A stretch of DNA of 64,000 bases from Sphingomonas sp. A2-49 (lineage in GTDB: Bacteria > Pseudomonadota > Alphaproteobacteria > Sphingomonadales > Sphingomonadaceae): the NCBI RefSeq assembly GCF_025548555.1, contig NZ_JAJLPA010000005.1, positions 107,314-171,313 of the forward strand. Reading direction: 5' to 3'. The position numbers and the translations under genes were made by a program. The notes under the pieces are model-generated. The model ran no database searches, was not told the DNA's origin, and saw nothing but the letters and a program-made list of their open reading frames with translations. The number at the start of each line of letters is the position of its first letter. Within the stretch, counting starts at the first letter, position 1. Shown here in pieces: positions 27,538 to 35,814 of this stretch.

Positions 27538-28898
27538 CCGCCGCTGCATTCATCGCCGCGCCGCCCGCGACGCTGCCGCCCGCGACTGCGGCGCTCAACG
27601 ATTCACCGCGGCGATCCCTGCTGCTGGGCGGTATCACGGCCGTATTGTTCTTCGTCGTCCTGCTCGGCTGGGCCGCGCTGACCCACCTCGACGCCGCCGC
27701 CTTCGGTCGCGGTCAGGTGGCGGTCGCCGGCAACCGGCAGCTCGTCCAGAACCGGGCAGGCGGCAATGTCGAGACGATCGCGGTTCGCGAAGGGCAGCAC
27801 GTCCGGGCGGGCCAGGTCCTGCTGCGATTGTCGGCGGCCGAAGCGGTCGCCGCGGAGCGGGCGCTCGCCGCCACGATCATCGACCTTCGCGCGCAACGTG
27901 CCCGGTTGCAGGCCGAGATCGAGGACGCGCCCATCCGCTGGCCTGCCGAGTTCGCGACGGCGGACGCGGCCGACCGGATCCTCATCGATCGCGCCAAGCG
28001 GCTGCAACTGGCGCAGCTGCGCGTGCGCCATGCCCTGACGGGCGCCTCCCGCGGCGTGTTGCGCCAGCAGGAGGAGCAGCTGGCAGAGCAGCGACGCGGC
28101 ATGGACGCCCAGATCGACGCGACGGACGCGCAGCGCGCGTCGCTGCGCGCGCAACTCGACGGCACGCGCCGGCTGGCCGATCAGGGCGTCGTCTCGCGCA
28201 ACAGCGTCCGCGCCCTGGAACGCTCGGTTGCCGAGATGGAAGGGGGGAATGCCGACTTCGCCGCCCGCAGCGCCGCAACCGGGCAGCAGATCGCCGGTGT
28301 GCGGCAACAGGTCGCCGAATCCCGGCGCCGGTCGGCGGACGATGCCGCAGCGTTGCTTCGCGACACCGAGTTCCGCCTGAACGAGGCGTTGCCGCGCCTT
28401 GTCGCGGCACGCGACCAGCTGGACCGCACCATCGTTCGCGCGCCCGTGACCGGGCGGATCGTCAACCTGCGGATCTTTTCCGCCGGCAGCGTCGTGCAAC
28501 CCGGACAACCGCTGCTGGAGATCGTGCCCGACGCTGCGCCGCTCGTCATCAATGCGCGTTTCCTGCCGGAGGATATCGACGGCGTGACGGTCGGACACCA
28601 GGCCGAGGTACGGTTCCTGTCGCTGCACGATCGCAACCTGCCGCTCCTGCTCGGCGTGATCCGCACCGTGTCCGCCGATAGCCTCCACGACGAAGCGTCT
28701 GGCGCGACCTTTTTCACAGCGGAGATCATCGTTCCGCCGTCACAGGTGGCGCTGCTCCGCGACGCGCGCGGACCCGATACCGGCATCCGCCCCGGCGTGC
28801 CGGTACAGGTGACGGTCAAGCTCAAGCCGCGGACGGCCCTCGCCTATCTCCTCGATCCGTTGCTCGAGGCCGCTCAAACCTCCCTGCACGAGCGCTGA
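27534..28898 (+). CDS. HlyD-family membrane fusion protein of a type I secretion system
   Basis: A 454-residue periplasmic adaptor. One N-terminal membrane span (about 29-50, LLLGGITAVLFFVVLLGW) is followed by a biotinyl-lipoyl-like half-motif (ETIAVREGQHVRAGQVLLRL), long coiled coils (about 105-300), the second lipoyl half (TIVRAPVTGRIVNLRIFSAG) and a beta-barrel with the HlyD C-terminal segment. It starts at the ABC stop (ATGA overlap). It links the ABC exporter to the TolC-like channel. Confidence 0.92.
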   Translation: MTAAAFIAAPPATLPPATAALNDSPRRSLLLGGITAVLFFVVLLGWAALTHLDAAAFGRGQVAVAGNRQLVQNRAGGNVETIAVREGQHVRAGQVLLRLSAAEAVAAERALAATIIDLRAQRARLQAEIEDAPIRWPAEFATADAADRILIDRAKRLQLAQLRVRHALTGASRGVLRQQEEQLAEQRRGMDAQIDATDAQRASLRAQLDGTRRLADQGVVSRNSVRALERSVAEMEGGNADFAARSAATGQQIAGVRQQVAESRRRSADDAAALLRDTEFRLNEALPRLVAARDQLDRTIVRAPVTGRIVNLRIFSAGSVVQPGQPLLEIVPDAAPLVINARFLPEDIDGVTVGHQAEVRFLSLHDRNLPLLLGVIRTVSADSLHDEASGATFFTAEIIVPPSQVALLRDARGPDTGIRPGVPVQVTVKLKPRTALAYLLDPLLEAAQTSLHER

Positions 28899-29049
28899 TG
28901 CTACCAGCGTCACGGCGTCGGCCAGGCTAGCTATCTTGGGACATCGCTCGGGAGACGCCGTCGCGACCCGCGGCACCGCGTCGTCGGGTGCCCCTGCGGC
29001 GTGGCCACCGCGGCTGCGCTAGGGAACGGAACAGGACGAACTCGACCAT

Positions 29050-30450
29050 GGCGGGACAAGCAGCCGCTTACAGGATCACCAACCTGACCCGGCGAGCCTA
29101 TACCCACCGTTCGCGGCGGATAACGACGCGGACCGATCCAGGCATGTTTGGCAATCCCGCCCCCCCCCCTCCCCGTCCGTCTCGATCGCCAAGCGCGTGA
29201 CGCGGACGCCCAACGGCAGAATCTCGCCAAAGGGGCTAACGAAGGCGTGAGCCGGCAGCCGTTCCTGTGTCCACTTTCGCGTTAACGGCAACCGGCGTTG
29301 ACCGATACGAGCCCTCCCTGCCGTCGGTTACGCGCGACGCCTCGAAGCCTGCGCCGCGCTCTTGGCTGGCTGTCGCTACCCCGTGACGTGCAAGATTTGC
29401 CGCGAGGGAGGCGCACCGCGCTTCCGAAGCTCCGAAGGACAGCCACGTCATGACCCGGGATGCGGAGCCGGCGATCTGGCGGCAGATTGAGATTCAGGCA
29501 TGCTCCGCGCCCGACCGACATGTCCCAGTATCGGGTGAGGTCTGCATGACTGCGAACGCGGTCCCCCTCGTTGGAATGATACAACCAATCGGGGCGGATC
29601 GACGAATTCGCCTACGCAGATCACTCCAAGTGCTCTTCACGGATGCCCGAATTCGCAGCAGCGTGCGTCTATATAGGACGCACCGGACACGGTCGGCCAG
29701 CAGAGATCGCCGGCACCGCCGTCTTCATCTCCGACCCAAGCGAAGCTCTATGCACTGGGCTCGAAAGTGCGGGCCGGCTGGTGGCGGTGCACGAGCGTAA
29801 CCGTCGCAGGCCAATCATCATAGGCCTTCGCATTGATCCGTCGTCTCTCGGGGGCACCACCGTGATATCAATCACCGCCTGTTGCATCGTTAAACCGGAA
29901 TCTGAACCGCGGGCCTGGCGCGTGCAGACTTCGATGATCTTGCGGCGACAATACGTGATATAATCGCCCCTCATAATCTGGGTTATGGCGATCCCAAGGA
30001 GACGGATAGATGCCGACGCGAAACCGGCCCGCCGCGCGGCATCCGCCGTCTCACGGACGATATCGCCCTTTCCACCCTTGTAGGGAGCGTTGCGGATGCA
30101 GAGGTCGGTCAGGCACGTCTGCCACAGACAAAAGCCATCGTGATGCTTTGCCGTCAGGATGATCCCCCTACATCCCGCCCGAATGCGCCGCCGCAGTAAT
30201 CTGGTCGGTGGCAAAAGTGGGTTTGATCGAACACCAACGGCTCTCGTCGCCCTATCCCGCTCCTTGCCTGCGAAGGTGTGGTTCGAGAAATGCACCAACG
30301 CAATCGCTCGCGCCCGTGCCAGACGAGCTGTCCCGGCGACGGTGTCGCCTCCCATGGCGACGGCTCGCCGATAGCTGCATCTGGCTCTCAGCCCGCCGCC
30401 TTTCCGCCGAGACATCGGCTCCACCAGCGAGAAAGGTCGGCGGTTGAAAC
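29050..30450 (-). pseudogene. Decayed GH29 alpha-L-fucosidase
   Basis: Pieces of a glycoside hydrolase family 29 protein lie in order on the minus strand but in changing frames. PSPGQLVWHGRE and ALVHFSNHTFAGKE mark the N-terminus; CRGIILTAKHHDGFCLW and NAPYKGGKGDIVRETADAA are the strongly conserved core with the His-His-Asp-Gly-Phe motif; further on SIRPDWLYHSNEGDRVRS and SVGRGACLNLNLPPDRR match the C-terminal catalytic part. At least three frame changes separate them, the acidic residues of the active site are scrambled, and the last, weakly matching section near 29,160 carries a C10 run. No functional protein can be made. It lies directly behind a TonB receptor gene in the same orientation, so it was probably once a fucoside-use gene pair. 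Ends are approximate. Confidence 0.8.
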
Positions 30451-30531
30451 GCATGTCCAACCGACCGTACCGAAGAACTGACGGCGCCCGTGCCGTCGGA
30501 GCCGCGCCGCAGGCACGGCTCCGATCGTTTG

Positions 30532-33500
30532 TCAGAACGCGAGGGTTGCCCCAAGGTTAATCGACCGCCCGAGCGGATCATAGAGCGATGCGATCGTGTT
30601 GACCTGCTCCAGTGGCTGAAGCGGTGGCTGCGGCCGGATCGGGGGCGTGACGTCGAACAGGTTGTTGACGGTGAGCCGCAACGTCAGTGTCTTCTGGATC
30701 GTAACACTCGTCGAGAGATCGATGTAGCTGAAAGCCGGCAAATACTTGAACCGATCCGGTATCGGCGTTCCGTCCGTTCCGAATACCTTCTGACCTGAAA
30801 GGCGCGAATATCGCTCCTTGCCGATGTATCGCCAGTTGAGCGAGATGCTGCTGGCGTGTCCCTCCTCCATATCCGGGGACAGCGTGAAGCGCAGGTTGTG
30901 CTGATACTTGCGTACGCCGGCACCGGCGAACGGACCGAACAGGCCGACGAGATCGAAGTCGGTATTGGGTACCCCGAGGTCGCCCCCCTTCTTGGTCAGG
31001 ATGGTACCGTTGTAGCTGACGTCGGCGCGACCGAAGCCAAACCTTCGGGTATAGCTCCCCTGAAGGTCGAAGCCACGCGTCCACGTCTTCCCGACAGTAT
31101 TGCGGGTCCCCGCGTACACGAAACCGGTCGACGATGTCGGCGATCCAAACAACGTTCCATCCGGATTACGGACGATCTGGCGGCAGTAAAAATCTACCTG
31201 CGTATTGACGCACGTATCCACGAAATCGCTTGCGTAAAAGTATCCGATACCTTGGTCGACGTTGATCGTGAAATAATCGACGGATAATGCCAAGCCCGGC
31301 ACCACACGTGGCGTAAAGACTGCTCCATAGGTTGCGGTACGGGCGGTTTCCGGCAGGACCGATCCCGCGCCGCCTTCGCGGGTTCCGCACGTAAGATCGG
31401 CGCACTGCGCGATCTTGCCATATTGGGCATCGGTGACACCGGTCAGGCGGCAGATCGCCAAACTCGCCGCGGGATTGGTACCTGCGCATGGATCGCCCAC
31501 CGACAGTCGCTGGGTGCTGCCGCGCAGAACGGAATCGCTGGACAGTTCGAAAATGGTCGGCGCGCGCGTCGCCTTGTTGTAACTTGCGCGAAACATCAGG
31601 TCCTCGACCGGCCGATAGGTCGCATCGAATTTATAGGTCGACTGCATCTTGGGAACGAGCGAATATCGCGACCCCCGCACAGCAGCCCCGACACTCAGTT
31701 CGCGGAAACCCGCCCTGTCCGACGCGATCGGCAGCCGGACTTCTGCGTAGATATCGTCGGCGAAAGTGTTGATATCCCGAACCTTATCGTCGAACAGGTC
31801 CTGGTAGACGGCATCCGGGCGGAACTTGACCGTGCTGTAGCGATGCTCGTAACCGGCAGCGACGCCGACACCGGTGCTCGCCCACGGACTTTTGATCCCA
31901 TAGTCGCCAAGATTACCGGCAACGTTCGCATTGCCGACGTAATAGTCGTAGTTCCGCCGCTGCACGCCCGTGCCACCGGTATAGCCGACATAATTGATTG
32001 CGGCGGCGCTGGGACCCGCCAGGCTGAACACGTCCAGTGGCACACACGTCGGATCTTTGCCGTCAACGACCGAACGGCAGGTCGGCGTACCGTTGACGTT
32101 GACCACCTGGAGCGCGCGAACGACCTTTGCGGGATCCTGAAGGCTCGTCTGCGTGTTCGCATAGCGGTTGCTCGCGAAGACCCCGCCGATGTCGTAGTGC
32201 CAGGACTTTCCGAATTCACCTCGCAGCCCGCCCGTGAAGCGATAGGCTTCGTTGATGAGGCGCTGCTGCTGCGGAGCGCCGAAGCGGATCCGCAAATCCG
32301 TCCGCACATCGGTGTTGCTGCCTGCCGCCGCACCGCACAGAGCCTGAGCCTGCGATGCGGACAGGAAGGGATTGTTGCAATTCACCAGCGTGTCGCCCTG
32401 ACCGTTGGCGGTGAGTGCCAGCACACCTCCGGGCGCATATTGGTTGGCGGATTCGTCACGTTGGAACAACACCGTGGCGAACAATTGCGCCGCGCGGTCG
32501 AAGGTGTAGTTCATGAAGCCGCCGCCGTTGTATCGGCGGCCGCCACGCTGGAAGTAATAGCTGTCGTTGCGATTGAAGCCTGCCGTTGCGGCATCGCGTA
32601 GCGCGAATGCGCGGCTGCCGTCCGCAGCCAGCGTGTAGATGGGGCCATTGGCGGCGGGCCCGTTCAATGCGCGGAAATAGCCCTGCGCGCTGATCGACGA
32701 TGGGGGCTGGCAGACCACCGTGCTTCCGTTCAACGTGATCGGGCAGACCGAAAAGGACCGGTCCCCGGCCAGAACGGCGCGACGATCGCTGTAACCGCCG
32801 TAGATGCTGATATTGCCGCGCCCGCCATCGAGATTCTTGCCGATCGCGATGTTACCGTCGAACCGTCCTCCATCATTGGTCCATCCGTTAGGGACCCGAT
32901 AGCTGAAGTTGCGTGCCGCCGTAGCCGCGATGTTGTCGGTGTTGCGGTGGTTGTAAAATCCGTAATTGACGTTCGCAACGACCCCCTCGAAATCCTTTTT
33001 CAGAATGAAATTGACGACGCCAGCGATCGCATCCGAACCGTAGACAGCCGATGCGCCGCCGGTGAGCACGTCGATCCTGTCGACCAGGGCGACAGGTATC
33101 AGATTGACATCGTTGCCTTCCGATTCGCCCAGCCGTTGGCCATCGACGAGTGTCAATGTCCGGTTGAACCCCAGCGCCCGAAGGTCCAGGCGCTGCCGCC
33201 CCTCGCCGTTGTTATACGTGTTGGTGTTGTCGCTCTTGACCTGCGGCAGACGGTTCAGCGCGTCTTGCACGTTGAACGCAGACTGAAGCGTCAGTTCCTG
33301 CGAGGAAACGGCAAGGATCGGCGCGCTCGACGTTCCGTTCGGGTCCCTGATTCGGGACCCCGTGACCAGGATATCGTCCGATCGCCCGACGGAACCGTCC
33401 GCGCTGACAGTTTTGGCGTCAACGTCCGCCTCAGCCCGTTGTTCGCCGTTCGTATTTTTTAAGGAATTTCCTTGCCTTATTGGCCTTTCTTCAGTTCCTG

Positions 33501-33579
33501 AAGCTTGCGCACCGGCAGTCATCGGCGTCATCGCCGCCAATACGCAAACAGATCCCGACCACAACAACGCCCTCTTCAT
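30532..33579 (-). CDS. Large TonB-dependent receptor
   Basis: A 1015-residue outer-membrane receptor of the large sphingomonad/Caulobacter type often linked to glycan or oligosaccharide uptake. A signal peptide ends near TAGAQA; the plug contains DDILVTGSRIRDPNG, FNVQDALNRLPQVKSDN and ASAVYGSDAIAGVVNFILKKDFEG; the protein ends INLGATLAF with the terminal aromatic residue. GGGGAG lies 5 bases before the ATG. There is no STN domain. It is followed by the decayed fucosidase and is divergent from the TPR-sulfotransferase, so the intergenic region 33,580-33,766 must hold both promoters. The substrate might have been a fucose-containing glycan; this is inference from the neighbour. Confidence 0.93.
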   Translation of the reverse strand: MKRALLWSGSVCVLAAMTPMTAGAQASGTEERPIRQGNSLKNTNGEQRAEADVDAKTVSADGSVGRSDDILVTGSRIRDPNGTSSAPILAVSSQELTLQSAFNVQDALNRLPQVKSDNTNTYNNGEGRQRLDLRALGFNRTLTLVDGQRLGESEGNDVNLIPVALVDRIDVLTGGASAVYGSDAIAGVVNFILKKDFEGVVANVNYGFYNHRNTDNIAATAARNFSYRVPNGWTNDGGRFDGNIAIGKNLDGGRGNISIYGGYSDRRAVLAGDRSFSVCPITLNGSTVVCQPPSSISAQGYFRALNGPAANGPIYTLAADGSRAFALRDAATAGFNRNDSYYFQRGGRRYNGGGFMNYTFDRAAQLFATVLFQRDESANQYAPGGVLALTANGQGDTLVNCNNPFLSASQAQALCGAAAGSNTDVRTDLRIRFGAPQQQRLINEAYRFTGGLRGEFGKSWHYDIGGVFASNRYANTQTSLQDPAKVVRALQVVNVNGTPTCRSVVDGKDPTCVPLDVFSLAGPSAAAINYVGYTGGTGVQRRNYDYYVGNANVAGNLGDYGIKSPWASTGVGVAAGYEHRYSTVKFRPDAVYQDLFDDKVRDINTFADDIYAEVRLPIASDRAGFRELSVGAAVRGSRYSLVPKMQSTYKFDATYRPVEDLMFRASYNKATRAPTIFELSSDSVLRGSTQRLSVGDPCAGTNPAASLAICRLTGVTDAQYGKIAQCADLTCGTREGGAGSVLPETARTATYGAVFTPRVVPGLALSVDYFTINVDQGIGYFYASDFVDTCVNTQVDFYCRQIVRNPDGTLFGSPTSSTGFVYAGTRNTVGKTWTRGFDLQGSYTRRFGFGRADVSYNGTILTKKGGDLGVPNTDFDLVGLFGPFAGAGVRKYQHNLRFTLSPDMEEGHASSISLNWRYIGKERYSRLSGQKVFGTDGTPIPDRFKYLPAFSYIDLSTSVTIQKTLTLRLTVNNLFDVTPPIRPQPPLQPLEQVNTIASLYDPLGRSINLGATLAF

Positions 33580-33766
33580 GATGCTCCCCTTTTTGTTCCC
33601 GCATCAGACTGACAGGAATAATTGTGTTGTAAATACCCATTGCGTACCACTAGCATACCTCGCGTAGAGCAAAATTCGTTGTCATTGTTTTGCTTGAAGA
33701 ATATTTGATCGCACCTCGGGGATCTCCGACGAGCGCGATCGCACACGGCGTTGCGGAGGGTGGACG

Positions 33767-35272
33767 ATGAACGGCAAGCGACGGAACGATGGTGACCACG
33801 CCCGCCTCTCGTCCGCCGCACAGGCGGCCGCCAAACGTGGACTGATCGAAGAGGCGGAGCGGCTCTATCGTGAAGCACTCGTCACGATGCCGGATGACGT
33901 TTTTGCCCGTCACGGTCTGGCGATATCGCTCTACCGGCAGGCGCGGGCATCGGAAGCCTTGCAAGAGATCATCCGTCTTCGAACGCGCGATTCGACACGA
34001 TCCGATTTCATCGGCCTCGAAGCTGCGATACGAGCGGCGACCGGCGATCATCACGCCAGCCTGGACCTCTATCGCGCCCTGGCGGCCACAGGCCGGATAT
34101 CGGCGCGACAATCGCTGGGCATGGCACAGCAATTGAAGACTTTGGGGCAGTTCGCCGCCGCGACGTCGCTCTTGCGATCGATGATCGCTTCCGATTCCAC
34201 CGGTGACGTCGCCCTGCGTGCGGAGACCTGGTGGACGCTGGCAGATCTCAAGACCGGGGCACTTACGGCAGGGGATCGGCAGATCGTCGCTGCCCTGCTG
34301 GCCTCACCCGACTCACGCGGCGACGCAAGGGTCCACCTGCATTACGCACTCGGCCAGGCGCTCGATTGCTGCGAAGAACCCGACGCGGCCTTCGACCATT
34401 TTCGGAGCGGCGCGGACCTGCTTCGCCGGCGCTCGCGCTATCGCGCGCAGGACACGACGGATCGGGTCGAGACGACCATGAAGGCATTGTCCCGCATGAC
34501 GTTCGCGCAGCGACCTCCTGCACCACAGTTGCAAGCCACGCCGATCTTCGTCGTCGGCCTGCCCCGCGCCGGCTCCACGCTCGTAGAACAGATATTGGCG
34601 TCCCACCCCGCCGTCGAGGCAACGATGGAACTGGTGGAGCTGCCGTTGCTGGCCCGTTCTATCGGCCTGGAGCCGCCCGACTGCCATCCCGAACGGCTCG
34701 CGTTGCTGACGACCACACAACTGCGCCGCCTTGGCGAACAGTATATCGAGCGGACCCGGATCTATCGAAAGACGGCGCGAACCATCTTCGTCGACAAGAT
34801 GCCGAATAACTGGTTCCACGCCGGATTGATCCTGGCGGCGCTACCCCACGCCCGCATCGTCGATGTGCGCCGGGCGCCTTTGGCTACGGGGGTATCGGCG
34901 TTTAAGCAGCTCTTCGCGCGCGGACAAGCGTTCAGCTACGACCTTGCCGACCTTGGTCGCTATTATCGCGACTATGTCCGACTGATGCGTCATGTCGACA
35001 CGGTCGCGCCGGGGCGCGTCCACCGGCTCGTCTACGAAGATCTGCTCGACGATCCGGAAGGTACCATTCGCGCCCTGCTCGAGGCGTGCGACCTGCCGTT
35101 CGCCGACGCCTGTCTCGATTTCCAAGCGACGGTCCGACCGGTCTGGACGCCCAGTGCCGCGCAGGTACGCCGTCCGCTGTACGCCGATGCGCGCGAGGCG
35201 TGGCGCGCGGTCGATGCCCATCTGGAACCGATGTGCGCCGCACTCGGCGCGACGTTAACCGACTGGCGCTGA
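33767..35272 (+). CDS. Tetratricopeptide-repeat sulfotransferase
   Basis: A 501-residue two-domain protein. Residues 1 to about 230 are helical TPR repeats (GLIEEAERLYREALVTMPDD and so on); the rest is a sulfotransferase domain with the 5'-phosphosulfate-binding loop FVVGLPRAGSTLVEQIL near residue 263 and DKMPNNWFHAGLILAALPHARIVDVRR, the 3'-phosphate-binding part with the conserved Arg. It lacks a signal peptide. GGAGGG precedes the ATG. Such genes commonly sit next to TonB receptors in sphingomonads; the acceptor is unknown. Confidence 0.88.
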   Translation: MNGKRRNDGDHARLSSAAQAAAKRGLIEEAERLYREALVTMPDDVFARHGLAISLYRQARASEALQEIIRLRTRDSTRSDFIGLEAAIRAATGDHHASLDLYRALAATGRISARQSLGMAQQLKTLGQFAAATSLLRSMIASDSTGDVALRAETWWTLADLKTGALTAGDRQIVAALLASPDSRGDARVHLHYALGQALDCCEEPDAAFDHFRSGADLLRRRSRYRAQDTTDRVETTMKALSRMTFAQRPPAPQLQATPIFVVGLPRAGSTLVEQILASHPAVEATMELVELPLLARSIGLEPPDCHPERLALLTTTQLRRLGEQYIERTRIYRKTARTIFVDKMPNNWFHAGLILAALPHARIVDVRRAPLATGVSAFKQLFARGQAFSYDLADLGRYYRDYVRLMRHVDTVAPGRVHRLVYEDLLDDPEGTIRALLEACDLPFADACLDFQATVRPVWTPSAAQVRRPLYADAREAWRAVDAHLEPMCAALGATLTDWR

Positions 35273-35392
35273 TCGATCCTATCGGGCAACTGGCCGGCAT
35301 ACCGCTCTTGCAGCAAGCCGTACCGATCCGGTCTGAAAAGGCGCCCTCCCGTCGCGTCGGCCCGCGCGTATACGATATATGCTGGACACCCT

Positions 35393-35424
35393 GCTACATT
35401 TGTGGCACATGCTACAAATGTAGC
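35393..35424 (+). promoter_or_regulatory. Two BlaI/MecI-type operator palindromes
   Basis: GCTACATTTGTGGC (35,393-35,406) and GCTACAAATGTAGC (35,411-35,424) both fit the TACA-N2-TGTA pattern bound by BlaI/MecI repressors; the second is perfect in its arms, the first has one mismatch. Together they also form a larger 10-base inverted repeat. They end 15 bases before the blaI-like ATG and follow an AT-rich TATACGATATAT that could be the -10 region, so the repressor probably controls its own operon. Confidence 0.75.
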
Positions 35425-35439
35425 ATCAAGAGGCACCGC

Positions 35440-35814
35440 ATGACCGCTATCCCGCGACGCGAGAAGGAAATCCTCGCCATCCTGTGCGATGGTGGCGAAC
35501 TGACGGCAGCGGAGGTGAAGGACCGGATGGTGTCCGCGCCGGGCTATTCCGCGGTTCGCACGCTCATCGCCCGGCTGGAAGACCGCGGCTATCTCAGCCA
35601 CGAGTTGCGCAACGGTGCCAACGTCTATCGACCGACGCCGCTGGCGCAGGATGTCCAGTCGGCGACCCTGCGCGAAATGGTGCAGACCTTCTTCAAGGGC
35701 TCGTCGATCAGTGCCGCGACCGCGTTGCTGGGATTGTCGGAGCGGCCGTCCGCCGACGAACTCCACGCGCTCGAAGCGGCGATCGCCGATGCGAAGAAGC
35801 GGGGTGGGGCATGA
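35440..35814 (+). CDS. BlaI/MecI-family transcriptional repressor
   Basis: A 124-residue winged-helix repressor of the BlaI family (REKEILAILCDGGELTAAEVKDRM, then YSAVRTLIARLEDRGYLSHE, the recognition helix and wing), with a short C-terminal dimerisation helix. The frame is open far upstream but the family N-terminus begins at MTAIPRREKEIL, just after the operators. Its stop overlaps the ATG of the M56 gene (ATGA). Such repressors are inactivated by cleavage triggered by their M56 partner. No beta-lactamase is nearby, so the regulated function is probably something else. Confidence 0.9.
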   Translation: MTAIPRREKEILAILCDGGELTAAEVKDRMVSAPGYSAVRTLIARLEDRGYLSHELRNGANVYRPTPLAQDVQSATLREMVQTFFKGSSISAATALLGLSERPSADELHALEAAIADAKKRGGA

